DNA of 64,000 nt from UBA7803 sp040219935 (lineage in GTDB: Bacteria > Pseudomonadota > Gammaproteobacteria > Pseudomonadales > Azotimanducaceae), in NCBI GenBank assembly GCA_040219935.1, contig JAVJUA010000040.1:62001-126000 (forward strand), read 5' to 3'. The notes beneath the pieces are model-generated. The model was given only the letters and a program-made list of their open reading frames with translations. It did no database searches and had not been told where the DNA came from. Below are positions 26,483-34,716 of the stretch, piece by piece (the first letter of the stretch is position 1; every line of letters begins with the position of its first letter). The translations under genes were made by a program, and so were the position numbers.

Positions 26483-26881
26483 TCAGATAGCCGGGCGGCC
26501 GGTCGCGGCGCGCAGCCGGTTGGCCTGGCCGCTGTCCAGGTACTCCTCGATGCCGCAGATCTGATGGCCGCGCACGGTGATCAGCATGCAGGCCGGGATG
26601 ACGATCTCGTCGCCGCCGTCCACGCGGGCACGCAGCAGGTGGCGCTGCAGCACCCGACCGTCGGTCAGCAGCAGGCGCTCCTGAACCTCGTAGCGGATGG
26701 CCGGAACATTGCGGCACAGGGCCGTCAGCGTGGCCAGATTCGTCGCCTTGTCCTGACTGGCGTTGCTGAAGTTGTGCCACACGGTCACGTCGTCGGTGTA
26801 CAGGGCCGCCACCGCGTCGGGATTCTTGGCCTCGATGGCGGCGAACAGACGGGCCGCTGTGCTCAGTGCTGTCTCACTCAT
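26483..26881 (-). CDS. SnoaL/NTF2-like protein
   Basis: A 132-residue protein of the SnoaL-like/NTF2 fold: helical start (AARLFAAIEAKNPDAVAALYTDDVTVWHN), then strands with the common GRVLQRHLLRA and ITVRGHQICGIEEYLDSGQ. Such proteins are isomerases, cyclases or binding proteins; no catalytic set is obvious. The ATG at 26881 has GAGG eight bases upstream, although the frame is open to 26974. It lies ten bases after the L,D-transpeptidase gene on the same strand but need not be related to it. Function unknown. Confidence 0.72.
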   Translation of the reverse strand: MSETALSTAARLFAAIEAKNPDAVAALYTDDVTVWHNFSNASQDKATNLATLTALCRNVPAIRYEVQERLLLTDGRVLQRHLLRARVDGGDEIVIPACMLITVRGHQICGIEEYLDSGQANRLRAATGRPAI

Positions 26882-26891
26882 GTGGCTGGCC

Positions 26892-28502
26892 TCAGCTTTG
26901 CGCTCGCAGTGCGGAAACGATGGCGCCGTCTCGCTCGTAGAGGTCGCGGCGGAACGACACGGCGCCCTGATCATCGGCCAGGGCGGTGAAGTAGACCAGG
27001 TAGGTGGGGATCGGCTGGCGCAGGTAGACCACCTCGGGGTCGCCGCCGTCCAGCAGGTCGCTCACCTGGTCTGCCTGCTGCTGCCGGCCATCGTAGGCGA
27101 GCAGCCAGCGTGCCAGCTCCTGGGGTTGAGACAAGCGCACGCAACCCGACGAGAAGCCGCGCTCGTGACGCGCGAACAGGTCGCGTGTCGGCGTGTCGTG
27201 CAGATAGACGGCGAAGTCGTTGGGCATCATGAACTTCACCTGGCCCAGGGCGTTCTGCGGCCCGGGACGCTGACGAAGCTGGTAGCGGAAGTTGCTGCGG
27301 TTGATGCCGCTCCAGTCGACCGCGTCGACGGGCACCCAGCTCTCGGTGCCGTCGGCCTTGGCTTCGTAGCCCTGCATCGCCATGGCCGTGGCATCGCTGC
27401 GCAGGTCGGGCAGCTTGTCCTGCACGGCGATCCGGCGCGGCACGTTCCAGAACGGGTTGAAGACCATGTAGCGCATGGGCGAGGTGAAGGTGGGCGTGCG
27501 GCGATAGGGCCGGCCGACGATGACGTCCATGCGCAGCGCCTCCTCGCCGCGGTCCAGAACCCGCAACGTGAAGGAGGCGATGTTCACGCGGATGTAGGTC
27601 TCGGGCAGGTCCCGGGGCAGCCAGCGCCAGCGTTCGAGGTTGGCATCGATGCGGTCGATCCATGAGAAGTTGCTGGCGTTCATGACGTCGAGCGTGGCGG
27701 CGCCCACCAGACCGTCTGGTTCCAGGCTGGCGGCTCTCTGAAAATCCGTGACGGCGGCGCGCAGCGAGGCATCGTAGGCGTCGTCATGATCGCCCGGTCC
27801 GAGCAGCCGCTGCTTCAAGGTGAGGATGCGCGGCCCCGACTGACCGGGACGCAGGATCGGCCCGGCGGGCACCTTCACCACCTCGGGATTGCCCATGGCC
27901 AGCAGCCGCGCTCGGTGGGCGACCAGGGCCCAGTACTCGTCGCTGTGCGGCCACAGGTCGTCCAGCGTGCGGGTCAGCGAGCCGCCCGAACCCGCCAGAT
28001 CCGCGAGCACGGCTGCAGGGTCGATCTCGGAACGCACCAGGTGCCACTCGGGATCGAGCACGCCCGGTGCCACGGCGCCATTGGCGCGGTGCTGCGCCAG
28101 CCGGAAAAAGGCATCGCTGGCCAGCAGCTCCGCTGCCAGATCGGCCGCCGGCGGTCGCGGCCCGCTCAGCGTGAGCAGCGCCTCATCGTGGTAGTTGGCC
28201 GAATTCAGCCCGTGACCGGAAGAATCTCTGATCGCCAGCACCAGCTCGGGGAGCGCGTCGTGCAGCGGGCCGCCGTCGACCCACAGCGGCGCGTGATCGC
28301 GTTGCCGGTAGAACGCAGCCAGCGCTTCGGGTTGGTACAGAAGGCGGCCGGCCAGGCTCGGGCTGGCGCCGGCGTCGAGCGCTTCGAAGAACTGGCGCAG
28401 ATCGCGGCTCGACCCGGATTGCGCCGAGGCGGGCAGCGACGTGATCATCACAAGGCAGACCACGGCGCCGGCGACCATCTTTCCCATGTTCGCGCATCGC
28501 AT
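26892..28502 (-). CDS. L,D-transpeptidase (YcbB/LdtD-like)
   Basis: A murein cross-linking enzyme of about 536 residues. A signal or anchor segment lies near the start (MGKMVAGAVVCLVMITSLPASA). An unusual N-terminal scaffold follows, then a peptidoglycan-binding domain (LRAAVTDFQRAASLEPDGLVGAAT) and a YkuD catalytic domain with the nucleophile in HERGFSSGCVRLS. It forms 3-3 cross-links between diaminopimelate residues in the periplasm. No ribosome-binding site clearly decides the start; ATG codons at 28502, 28487 and 28538 are all possible. Confidence 0.9.
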   Translation of the reverse strand: MRCANMGKMVAGAVVCLVMITSLPASAQSGSSRDLRQFFEALDAGASPSLAGRLLYQPEALAAFYRQRDHAPLWVDGGPLHDALPELVLAIRDSSGHGLNSANYHDEALLTLSGPRPPAADLAAELLASDAFFRLAQHRANGAVAPGVLDPEWHLVRSEIDPAAVLADLAGSGGSLTRTLDDLWPHSDEYWALVAHRARLLAMGNPEVVKVPAGPILRPGQSGPRILTLKQRLLGPGDHDDAYDASLRAAVTDFQRAASLEPDGLVGAATLDVMNASNFSWIDRIDANLERWRWLPRDLPETYIRVNIASFTLRVLDRGEEALRMDVIVGRPYRRTPTFTSPMRYMVFNPFWNVPRRIAVQDKLPDLRSDATAMAMQGYEAKADGTESWVPVDAVDWSGINRSNFRYQLRQRPGPQNALGQVKFMMPNDFAVYLHDTPTRDLFARHERGFSSGCVRLSQPQELARWLLAYDGRQQQADQVSDLLDGGDPEVVYLRQPIPTYLVYFTALADDQGAVSFRRDLYERDGAIVSALRAQS

Positions 28503-28593
28503 CGCTGATTGAGATGCCGCGCATGTTACCACGGCCATTGTGAGAGCTTGTCGGCGCTGCGTGAGGTGATTGCTGAGCCTTGTCGGGGGGCGG

Positions 28594-29199
28594 TCAGGGA
28601 TCGGTGAGGCCGTAGGCGTCCATGGTGGCCTGAAAACGGGCCACATCCTGGCTGAGCAGCACCAGGTCGTGGCGCAGCCCCGTGCCGTCCTGAACGTGAT
28701 TGCGCAGCAGGCCTTCGGTGACGAAGCCCATGTCCTGAAACAGGGTGATGGCGCCTTGCTGGTCGACCGTCATCTGCGCGATCAGCTTGTCCAGCCCGAG
28801 ATCGAGCGCCAGCAGAAAGCTCTCCTGAATCAGCAGCCGGCCGAGGCCGCGATCGCGCCCCTCCGGCGACACCAGCACCCGCACCTCGCCGACATGGGGC
28901 GAGAACGAGATGGGGTCGCGCACCAGGGCGCTGCACCCGAGCACCCGGCGCCCGGTTCCGGTGCCACTGGCATCGCGGGCCAGCAGGCTGACGATGTTTC
29001 CGGCCTCGATCTCCGCGGTCCATGCCGCGAGCACCTTGGGGTGGGTGATGTCGCGCCTGAGGAACAGCAGGTCATGGGGCGGCAGCGCTGCCGCGAAGGC
29101 GAGCACGTCGGCCTCGTCGCCGGCGCTCATGGTGGTGAGCTGCACGTCCTGGCCGTTGAGGGGCTGAGCGCGCGGATAGCGCCGCGCCGCCAGGCTCAC
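28594..29199 (-). CDS. GNAT family N-acetyltransferase
   Basis: A 201-residue acetyltransferase. The acetyl-CoA-binding loop is in VLVSPEGRDRGLGRLLIQESF, with the following helix and a late MGFVTEGLLRNHV block. The substrate is not clear. The GTG at 29199 is preferred: it overlaps the PhaC stop in GTGA and has GGAG eight bases upstream. Its coupling to phaC hints at a role linked to PHA metabolism, such as modification of a granule protein, but nothing in the sequence proves this. Confidence 0.8.
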   Translation of the reverse strand: MSLAARRYPRAQPLNGQDVQLTTMSAGDEADVLAFAAALPPHDLLFLRRDITHPKVLAAWTAEIEAGNIVSLLARDASGTGTGRRVLGCSALVRDPISFSPHVGEVRVLVSPEGRDRGLGRLLIQESFLLALDLGLDKLIAQMTVDQQGAITLFQDMGFVTEGLLRNHVQDGTGLRHDLVLLSQDVARFQATMDAYGLTDP

Positions 29200-30275
29200 G
29201 TGGAGCGCTCCGCCAGCCAGCTCGACAACTTCGGCCACATCCTCCGCACGGCGTTCGGGCCGGCGATCAGGCTGACGTGACCGCCCTTCATGACCAGTTC
29301 GGCCTTGTCCTCGGACCCCACCAGTTCGAGCAGCGGCTTGCTGGCTGCAAAGCTGACGATGTGATCGTGCTCGGCGATGGCGTGCATCACCGGCACGCGG
29401 ATGTTCGACAGATCGGCGAGCCGTCCCTCGACCCGCAGCTCACCGGTGTACAGCCGGTTGCCCCACATCAGCTCCTTGGTGGTCTCGCGGAAGTACTCGC
29501 CCGCCAGCGGCAGGGTCTCGTTGCCCCAGCGCTCGAAGGCCCGGTACGACTTCACGAACTCATCGTTCCAGATCTGCTCCCAGACCCGGATGCGCCCGGC
29601 GGTACGCTGCGCCGGACGCAGCATCTCGAACGAGGCCTGGACGACGTCGACCGGCACGATGCCCAGCGTGTCCACCAGCCGGTCGACATCGAAGTGCTTC
29701 GGGTCGGACCAGATGCGGGTAAGCCCCATTTCCGCCCAGTTCACCGGCGTGGTGATGCAGGCCAGGTTCTTCAGCGGGCCGCCGGGGTGGGTGGCCGCGT
29801 AGATCAGCGACAGAACGCCGCCCATGCAGTAGCCGACGATGGAGACGTCGGGCTCGCCACAGTGCTCGCGCACCTTGCGGATGCTGGTGGGGATGAAGTC
29901 CTGGGTGTAGGTCGCCAGATCGAGGTGGCGCTCCTCGGGCCTGGGCGGCGCCCAGTCGATGGCGTAGACGTCGAACCCTGCCTGCAGCAGGTACTCGACC
30001 ATGCTCTGGCCCGGCGCCAGATCGAATACGTAGCCGCGGTTGGTGGTGGCCATCACCAGCAGCACCGGCACCCGGTACACCTCATCGGCCTGAGGCAGGT
30101 AGTGGTAGAGCTGCAGGGTGCCGCGCTGGTAGAGGGTCTCCTTGGGCGTCAGGCCGACGGCCGGCGCCGGCGCGGTGACGAACTCCAGGCCCTTCATGCC
30201 GCGCAGGATTGCCTGATCCACGAGCCGCTGCACTTGGGCGGCGGTCTGCACGACCAGCGGGTCGGGTGTGCTCAT
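29196..30275 (-). CDS. phaC: Class III polyhydroxyalkanoate synthase subunit PhaC
   Basis: A 359-residue alpha/beta-fold synthase with the lipase-like box GYCMGG (catalytic Cys150), Asp in AEHDHIVSF and His in KGGHVSL. Length and residue spacing match the PhaC of class III synthases (about 355 residues) rather than the longer class I and II enzymes. It polymerises (R)-3-hydroxyacyl-CoA into storage granules. Class III enzymes need PhaE; a short PhaE-like gene lies directly upstream on the same strand, and the acetyltransferase gene downstream is coupled. Confidence 0.93.
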   Translation of the reverse strand: MSTPDPLVVQTAAQVQRLVDQAILRGMKGLEFVTAPAPAVGLTPKETLYQRGTLQLYHYLPQADEVYRVPVLLVMATTNRGYVFDLAPGQSMVEYLLQAGFDVYAIDWAPPRPEERHLDLATYTQDFIPTSIRKVREHCGEPDVSIVGYCMGGVLSLIYAATHPGGPLKNLACITTPVNWAEMGLTRIWSDPKHFDVDRLVDTLGIVPVDVVQASFEMLRPAQRTAGRIRVWEQIWNDEFVKSYRAFERWGNETLPLAGEYFRETTKELMWGNRLYTGELRVEGRLADLSNIRVPVMHAIAEHDHIVSFAASKPLLELVGSEDKAELVMKGGHVSLIAGPNAVRRMWPKLSSWLAERST

Positions 30276-30320
30276 GACTGGGTCCCCTCGTCAGTCGTCA
30301 AGGCTGTCTCTCGTCGCGTG

Positions 30321-30704
30321 TCAGCGTGGCGGATCCTGGCGCTCCGGCGGCCGCCTGGTTCGTGGCGGCCCGGGGCGCGGTTTGGGCTGGGCGCCCACCG
30401 ACTCACCGATCTCGCCGAGCCGGGATTCGAGCCGCGCCAGCCGCGTCTCCAGGGCCTGCACCGCCTCGCCCACCCGCAGCACGTCTTCGCGGCTGGGCAG
30501 GTTCAGCGCCGCGAGCTGCTTGGCCATGGCTTCGGCGAACGCCTTCTGGGCGCCGAGCTGCACGTTCTGAAACTGGTTCATGGTGCGGCTGAACTCGTCG
30601 GTGCCCATGAAGCGGTTGGCCAGGGCATCGAAGCCGCGTTCCCACTCGGTGAGCATCTCCCGGAAGCGCTGGGTGGGGTCTGAGGATCGCTTGTCGTCGC
30701 TCAT
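30321..30704 (-). CDS. Short PhaE-like/phasin-like protein
   Basis: A 127-residue protein with an amphipathic helical body (DPTQRFREMLTEWERGFDAL and NQFQNVQLGAQKAFAEAMAKQL), the PhaE-like LNLPSREDVLRVGEAVQALETRLARLE coiled coil, and a Pro-Arg-rich tail. PhaE subunits of class III PHA synthases are usually about three times longer, so this looks like a minimal PhaE or a phasin. TAAGGT precedes the ATG at 30704. It sits upstream of phaC, the usual position of the partner subunit. Confidence 0.75.
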   Translation of the reverse strand: MSDDKRSSDPTQRFREMLTEWERGFDALANRFMGTDEFSRTMNQFQNVQLGAQKAFAEAMAKQLAALNLPSREDVLRVGEAVQALETRLARLESRLGEIGESVGAQPKPRPGPPRTRRPPERQDPPR

Positions 30705-30836
30705 GTCGGCAACCTTATCCTGCCTGAATGCCGGCTTCAAAGCGCCCGGCCGACAGCAGTCCGTGGAACTCCGGATGGCCCGAGGCGCCCGGTGTCTGTC
30801 AGGCTCAGGCCCTGATGATTACGGTGTCAGGGCGCG

Positions 30837-31598
30837 ATGAATTCACAGGCAGTCTACGCCTATCAGGTCTGGGATGTCCCCACGCGGCTGTTTCACTGGA
30901 CCAATGCCATCTCCGTGGCGGTGCTGATCGCGCTGGGCCTGGCCATCTACTTCAGCGGCGCGCTTAGCATCGGCAACGATGGCAAGGTGCTGCTGAAGAC
31001 GGCCCACGTCTGGGTGGGCTATCTGTTCCTGGCCAATCTGGCCTGGCGCCTGGTCTGGGCATTTGCCGGCAACCGCTACGCCCGCTGGCGGGCGCTGCTG
31101 CCCTGGGGGCACGGCTACCCGAGCGCCGTGGCCGGCTACCTGCGCGCGCTCGCGAGCGGCCGGCCGAGGCCCTTCGTTGGCCACAACCCGCTGGGCCGGC
31201 TGGCCGTGACGCTGTTGCTGGTTCTGCTGCTGGTGCAGGCCGCCAGTGGCCTGGTGCTGGCGGGCACCGACATCTTCTACCCGCCGTTCGGTCACTGGAT
31301 CGCGTCCTGGATCGCCGCACCTGGCGTAGCGCCCGGAGATCTGGTGCCGTACCGGCCGGAACTGGTGGATGCCGCCGCCCAGGCGGAGATGCGGGCGCTG
31401 CGGGCGCCCGTCATCGCCACCCACGAGTGGGGTTTCTACCTGCTCGCCACGCTGATCGTGCTGCATGTCGTAGCCGTGGTGATCACCGAGGTTCGCGAAG
31501 GCGGTACCCTGATCACGGCCATGGTGACGGGACGGAAGGTGTTCACCGAGCCGGCCGAAGACGACGTCGATCCGCGGTCACCGCGGAGGGAGCCATGA
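30837..31598 (+). CDS. Cytochrome b561 family protein (di-heme membrane cytochrome)
   Basis: A 253-residue protein with four main transmembrane helices and heme-ligand His residues in DVPTRLFHWTNA, KTAHVWVGYLF and THEWGFYLLATLIVLHVVAVV. This is the pattern of Ni/Fe-hydrogenase-type b cytochromes and the wider cytochrome b561 group. It would carry electrons between the quinone pool and a periplasmic partner. The stop overlaps the start of the DUF4136 lipoprotein gene, suggesting a two-gene operon. The partner is unknown. Confidence 0.88.
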   Translation: MNSQAVYAYQVWDVPTRLFHWTNAISVAVLIALGLAIYFSGALSIGNDGKVLLKTAHVWVGYLFLANLAWRLVWAFAGNRYARWRALLPWGHGYPSAVAGYLRALASGRPRPFVGHNPLGRLAVTLLLVLLLVQAASGLVLAGTDIFYPPFGHWIASWIAAPGVAPGDLVPYRPELVDAAAQAEMRALRAPVIATHEWGFYLLATLIVLHVVAVVITEVREGGTLITAMVTGRKVFTEPAEDDVDPRSPRREP

Positions 31599-32152
31599 TT
31601 CGACACATCACCGCTTGGCCGCTGCTGGCGCTCGCCCTGTCCGGCTGCGCGACGTTGTCCCGGGTCGACGTCGCCCGGGATCCGCTGGCGGACTTCAGCG
31701 GTTATGCCACCTTCGCATTCCACAGCCCGCTGGGAACCGACCGCGCGGATGGGACCGGCACCATACTCAGCCAGACGCTGCGCCAGGCCACCCGTGCCGA
31801 GCTGGAGGGCCGTGGCTACCGCTACGTCGAGGGCGATGCCGATCTGCGTGTGAACTTTTACATCGAGACCCGCGAGGTCATCGAAGGGCTACGGCGCCCG
31901 GGGGTTGGCATAGGCTACGGCGTGTTCCATCGCCACTATCGGGTTTGGGCCGACTACGAGACCGATGTCCGTCAGTACACGGAGGGCACGCTGCACATCG
32001 ACGTCATCGACGCCGCCCGCGGCCAGCTCGTCTGGGAGGGCCTCGCCCAGGGGCGCCTGGCCGAACACGACTTCGCCTTCGCCCGTGACGAGGTCGCGCA
32101 GGCCGTCGTCAGCGTGCTCGCCGAATTCCCGGTGCGCGCGACGCAGGACTGA
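31595..32152 (+). CDS. DUF4136 lipoprotein
   Basis: A 185-residue lipoprotein: signal with lipobox LSGC (Cys17), then the DUF4136 features FSGYATFAF near the start, VNFYIETREV in the middle, and LHIDVIDAARGQLVWEGLAQGRL near the end. Family members are outer-membrane lipoproteins of unknown role. The ATG overlaps the stop of the cytochrome b561 gene and has GGAGGGAG just upstream. It converges on the globin-like gene. Confidence 0.85.
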   Translation: MIRHITAWPLLALALSGCATLSRVDVARDPLADFSGYATFAFHSPLGTDRADGTGTILSQTLRQATRAELEGRGYRYVEGDADLRVNFYIETREVIEGLRRPGVGIGYGVFHRHYRVWADYETDVRQYTEGTLHIDVIDAARGQLVWEGLAQGRLAEHDFAFARDEVAQAVVSVLAEFPVRATQD

Positions 32153-32168
32153 GCGCCGGGTTCCCGCC

Positions 32169-32567
32169 TCAGGACGTTGCCACCGCACGGATGGCGTCCA
32201 TGTGCGCGCTGATCCGGGCTCCCCAGGCCTGCTCGGCGGCGGCGTCCCAGGCGTCGCCGAGCACCTCGCGAACGCTGTCCCGGACGCTGGCCAGCAGGTC
32301 GGGAAACTGCTCGATGGTGACCCCATAGGCGCGATGTGACTCGACCTCGAATGTCAGGTACTGGTGGTCGACCTCGGCCGGCGGCGTCATCAGCAGCATC
32401 AGCACGTCGGCCATCATCCGCCCCTTCATGTACTCGTCCATGTGCGCCATCAGGGCCGCAGATTCGGGACGTCGGGTGGCGTAGTGATCGAGCACGGGGT
32501 CGGTGAGGTCGATGTCCTGCTGTGCGACGGCGTCCAGCGTGTCGGTGACCGGGTCGGTATCGCTCAT
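32169..32567 (-). CDS. Globin-like protein
   Basis: A 132-residue all-helical protein not obviously close to a named subfamily. The order of features fits a single-domain globin: ATRRPESAALMAHMDEYMKGRMMADVL (B to E region), then ESHRAYGVTIEQFPDLL with a candidate proximal His78, then VLGDAWDAAAEQAWGARISAHMDAI (G-H helices). HxxYGV is common in bacterial globins. The oxygen or NO ligand role is inferred. It has a weak ribosome-binding site and converges on the DUF4136 gene. Confidence 0.62.
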   Translation of the reverse strand: MSDTDPVTDTLDAVAQQDIDLTDPVLDHYATRRPESAALMAHMDEYMKGRMMADVLMLLMTPPAEVDHQYLTFEVESHRAYGVTIEQFPDLLASVRDSVREVLGDAWDAAAEQAWGARISAHMDAIRAVATS

Positions 32568-32735
32568 GGCTGTTGTCTCGCGCTCGTGGCTGCCTCTGCG
32601 GGTGACTGGTCCCGCAGCCTCAGGGGCTTCGGGAAAACATGGCAGATCCCGGCAACGCTGTCATCAGCGCCCGGTTTCTGGTGCCGCGCCGGCAAATGGG
32701 CCAAAGTAGCCGGCTGGCAGTGGGGATGCGGGTCG

Positions 32736-33950
32736 ATGACGTCGGGATTGCGCTGGTATCTGGCGAGTACGGCCTGCTTTCTGGTGCCCGGCGGCATTCA
32801 GATGGTGATGTTTCCCTACCTGGTGGCCGTGTTCCTGGCGGAGTCGCCCGCGCGGGTGGGCGCCGCGCAGATGGCGAGCCAGTTGCCCATGCTGCTGCTC
32901 ATTCTCTGGGGCGGGCTGCTGGGCGATCGCATCGACCAGCGCCGCCTGCTTGTGGGCCTCAGCATCGCCATGGCGGTGCCACCGTTGATCATGGCGGGGC
33001 TGGTGTGGGCCGATCGCCTCAGCTACGCGGTGCTGGTGGCATGGGCTCTGGTGGGCGGCGCCTTTGCCGCCTTCGCCCAGCCGGCCCGGGACGCGCTGCT
33101 CAATCGTGTCGCAGGGCCCGACATTCAACGCGTGGTCACCATGGCCGTGGGCGTGCAGTTCGGCATCCAGATTCTCGGGTTTGCGGCGGGTGCCGGCGCG
33201 GACCGGGTCGGTCCGGCCCTGCTCATGCTGGTGCAGTCGGCGTTCATGCTGGCTGCGGCCATGGCCACGTTGCGGGTGCCGCCGTTGCCGCCGCGGCCGG
33301 CGCGGGTGTCTGCACCGGCGCTGCGCGAGATCGGCGAGGGCCTGGCATTGGCCTGGCGGCTGGTGGAGGTGCGGGCCGCCATCATCCTCACATTCTCGGT
33401 CGGCATCTTCTTCGCCGGCGCCTACATGGTGCTGCTGCCGCTCATGGTGCGCGATCTCTACCAGGGCAGCGCCGCCGGCATTGCCGGCGCCTTCGCGGCG
33501 AACATGCTGGGCACCTGCACCACCATCCTGGTGCTGATGCGGCGCGGCGGCGTGCAGCGTACCGGCCGGGCGCTGATGCTGGGCGGCGCGGTGAGCGTCT
33601 CGGTGCTCGCGGTGTTGCACTTCGAGCTGTCCCAGCCTGCCTTCTACGGCGTGGTTTACCTGTGGGGACTGTGCGGCGGCATCAGCATGACCATGACCCG
33701 CGCCATCGTTCAGGAGGCGTCCCCCGAGACCCATCGGGCCCGCATCATGTCGGTGTACTCGCTCGGCATGATGGGCGGCATGCCCATCGGCTCGCTGCTG
33801 CTCGGCTGGAGCGCGGGCGCCGTGGGGGTACGATCCGCCGTGCTGGTGCCCGTGATCGGTATGGCCCTGGTGCTGCTGCTGTTGCGCCTGACCACCGATC
33901 TCTGGCAGGTCGAGCGGCGCGCCCTGAAGCCGGTGCCGGCGGCGGCCTGA
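32736..33950 (+). CDS. MFS transporter (DHA3/EntS-like)
   Basis: A 404-residue transporter with about ten to twelve helices. The loop GLLGDRIDQRRLLVG is the MFS motif A (G-x-L-x-D-R), and AFAQPARDALLNRVAG is typical of the DHA3/enterobactin-exporter branch (MFS_3). The ATG at 32736 was chosen because the first helix begins just after it; the frame is open far upstream. The substrate cannot be predicted. It is followed by folE on the same strand after 98 bases. Confidence 0.85.
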   Translation: MTSGLRWYLASTACFLVPGGIQMVMFPYLVAVFLAESPARVGAAQMASQLPMLLLILWGGLLGDRIDQRRLLVGLSIAMAVPPLIMAGLVWADRLSYAVLVAWALVGGAFAAFAQPARDALLNRVAGPDIQRVVTMAVGVQFGIQILGFAAGAGADRVGPALLMLVQSAFMLAAAMATLRVPPLPPRPARVSAPALREIGEGLALAWRLVEVRAAIILTFSVGIFFAGAYMVLLPLMVRDLYQGSAAGIAGAFAANMLGTCTTILVLMRRGGVQRTGRALMLGGAVSVSVLAVLHFELSQPAFYGVVYLWGLCGGISMTMTRAIVQEASPETHRARIMSVYSLGMMGGMPIGSLLLGWSAGAVGVRSAVLVPVIGMALVLLLLRLTTDLWQVERRALKPVPAAA

Positions 33951-34048
33951 TCCGCGCCCGGAGCCGTCGCCTCGGACCGGGATCTTTGGCACACTGCCCC
34001 GGGCGCCCCACACGCGCCCGAGTCGGGCCACTCTGCCAAGGACCTTCC

Positions 34049-34606
34049 ATGCAGCCTGAAGACGTGCTGATCGATGCTTACGCCACCATCATCGGCGAGA
34101 TCGACGATGTCGACCGCCCCGGCGTCAAAGACACCCCGGCGCGGGCGGCCAAGGCCATCCGCTTTCTGACCCGTGGTTATGGCCAGCGCCTTGACGATGT
34201 CGTGAACGGCGCCCTGTTCGATGCCGAGAACCGCGAGATGATCGTGGTGCAGGACATCGAGCTGTACTCGCTGTGCGAGCACCATCTGCTGCCCTTCATC
34301 GGCCGCTGCCACGTGGGCTACATTCCCAACGGCCGGGTGCTTGGCCTCTCCAAGGTGGCGCGGGTGGTGGACATGTTCGCCCGTCGGCTGCAGATTCAGG
34401 AGGAGCTGACCTTTCAGATCGCGGAGGCGCTGCAGACGGTGACCGGCGCCGACGACGTCGGCGTCATCATCGAGGCCCGGCACCTGTGCATGATGATGCG
34501 CGGGGTAGAGAAGCAGAACTCGAAGATGAAGACCTCGGCCATGCTGGGGGCGTTCCGCGAGAATCCCGCCACCCGGTCGGAGTTCCTGGATCTGCTGAAG
34601 GGCTGA
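34049..34606 (+). CDS. folE: GTP cyclohydrolase I
   Basis: A 185-residue enzyme that converts GTP to dihydroneopterin triphosphate, the first step of folate synthesis. The zinc ligands are in YSLCEHHLLPF and in the ARHLCMMMRGV segment. The VKDTPARAAKA and LGLSKVARVVDMFARRLQIQEELT blocks are family signatures. Length fits the bacterial enzyme. AAGGA lies six bases before the ATG. The remaining folate genes are not in the window. Confidence 0.97.
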   Translation: MQPEDVLIDAYATIIGEIDDVDRPGVKDTPARAAKAIRFLTRGYGQRLDDVVNGALFDAENREMIVVQDIELYSLCEHHLLPFIGRCHVGYIPNGRVLGLSKVARVVDMFARRLQIQEELTFQIAEALQTVTGADDVGVIIEARHLCMMMRGVEKQNSKMKTSAMLGAFRENPATRSEFLDLLKG

Positions 34607-34634
34607 TCCGCCAGGGGCGAGCGCCGCCGCGCGG

Positions 34635-34663
34635 TTGAGACCCCCGGTCAAGCGGGACATACT
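34635..34663 (+). promoter_or_regulatory. Candidate sigma-70 promoter of the aldehyde dehydrogenase gene
   Basis: TTGAGA and CATACT are separated by 17 bases, a good -35 and a fair -10, about 55 bases before the aldehyde dehydrogenase ATG. The leader ends in GAGGAGG 12 bases before that ATG. Prediction from consensus only. Confidence 0.4.
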
Positions 34664-34716
34664 GGCGCTCTTTTTCGGTCACGAATCCATTCCCAGTGAG
34701 GAGGCATACCACCACC

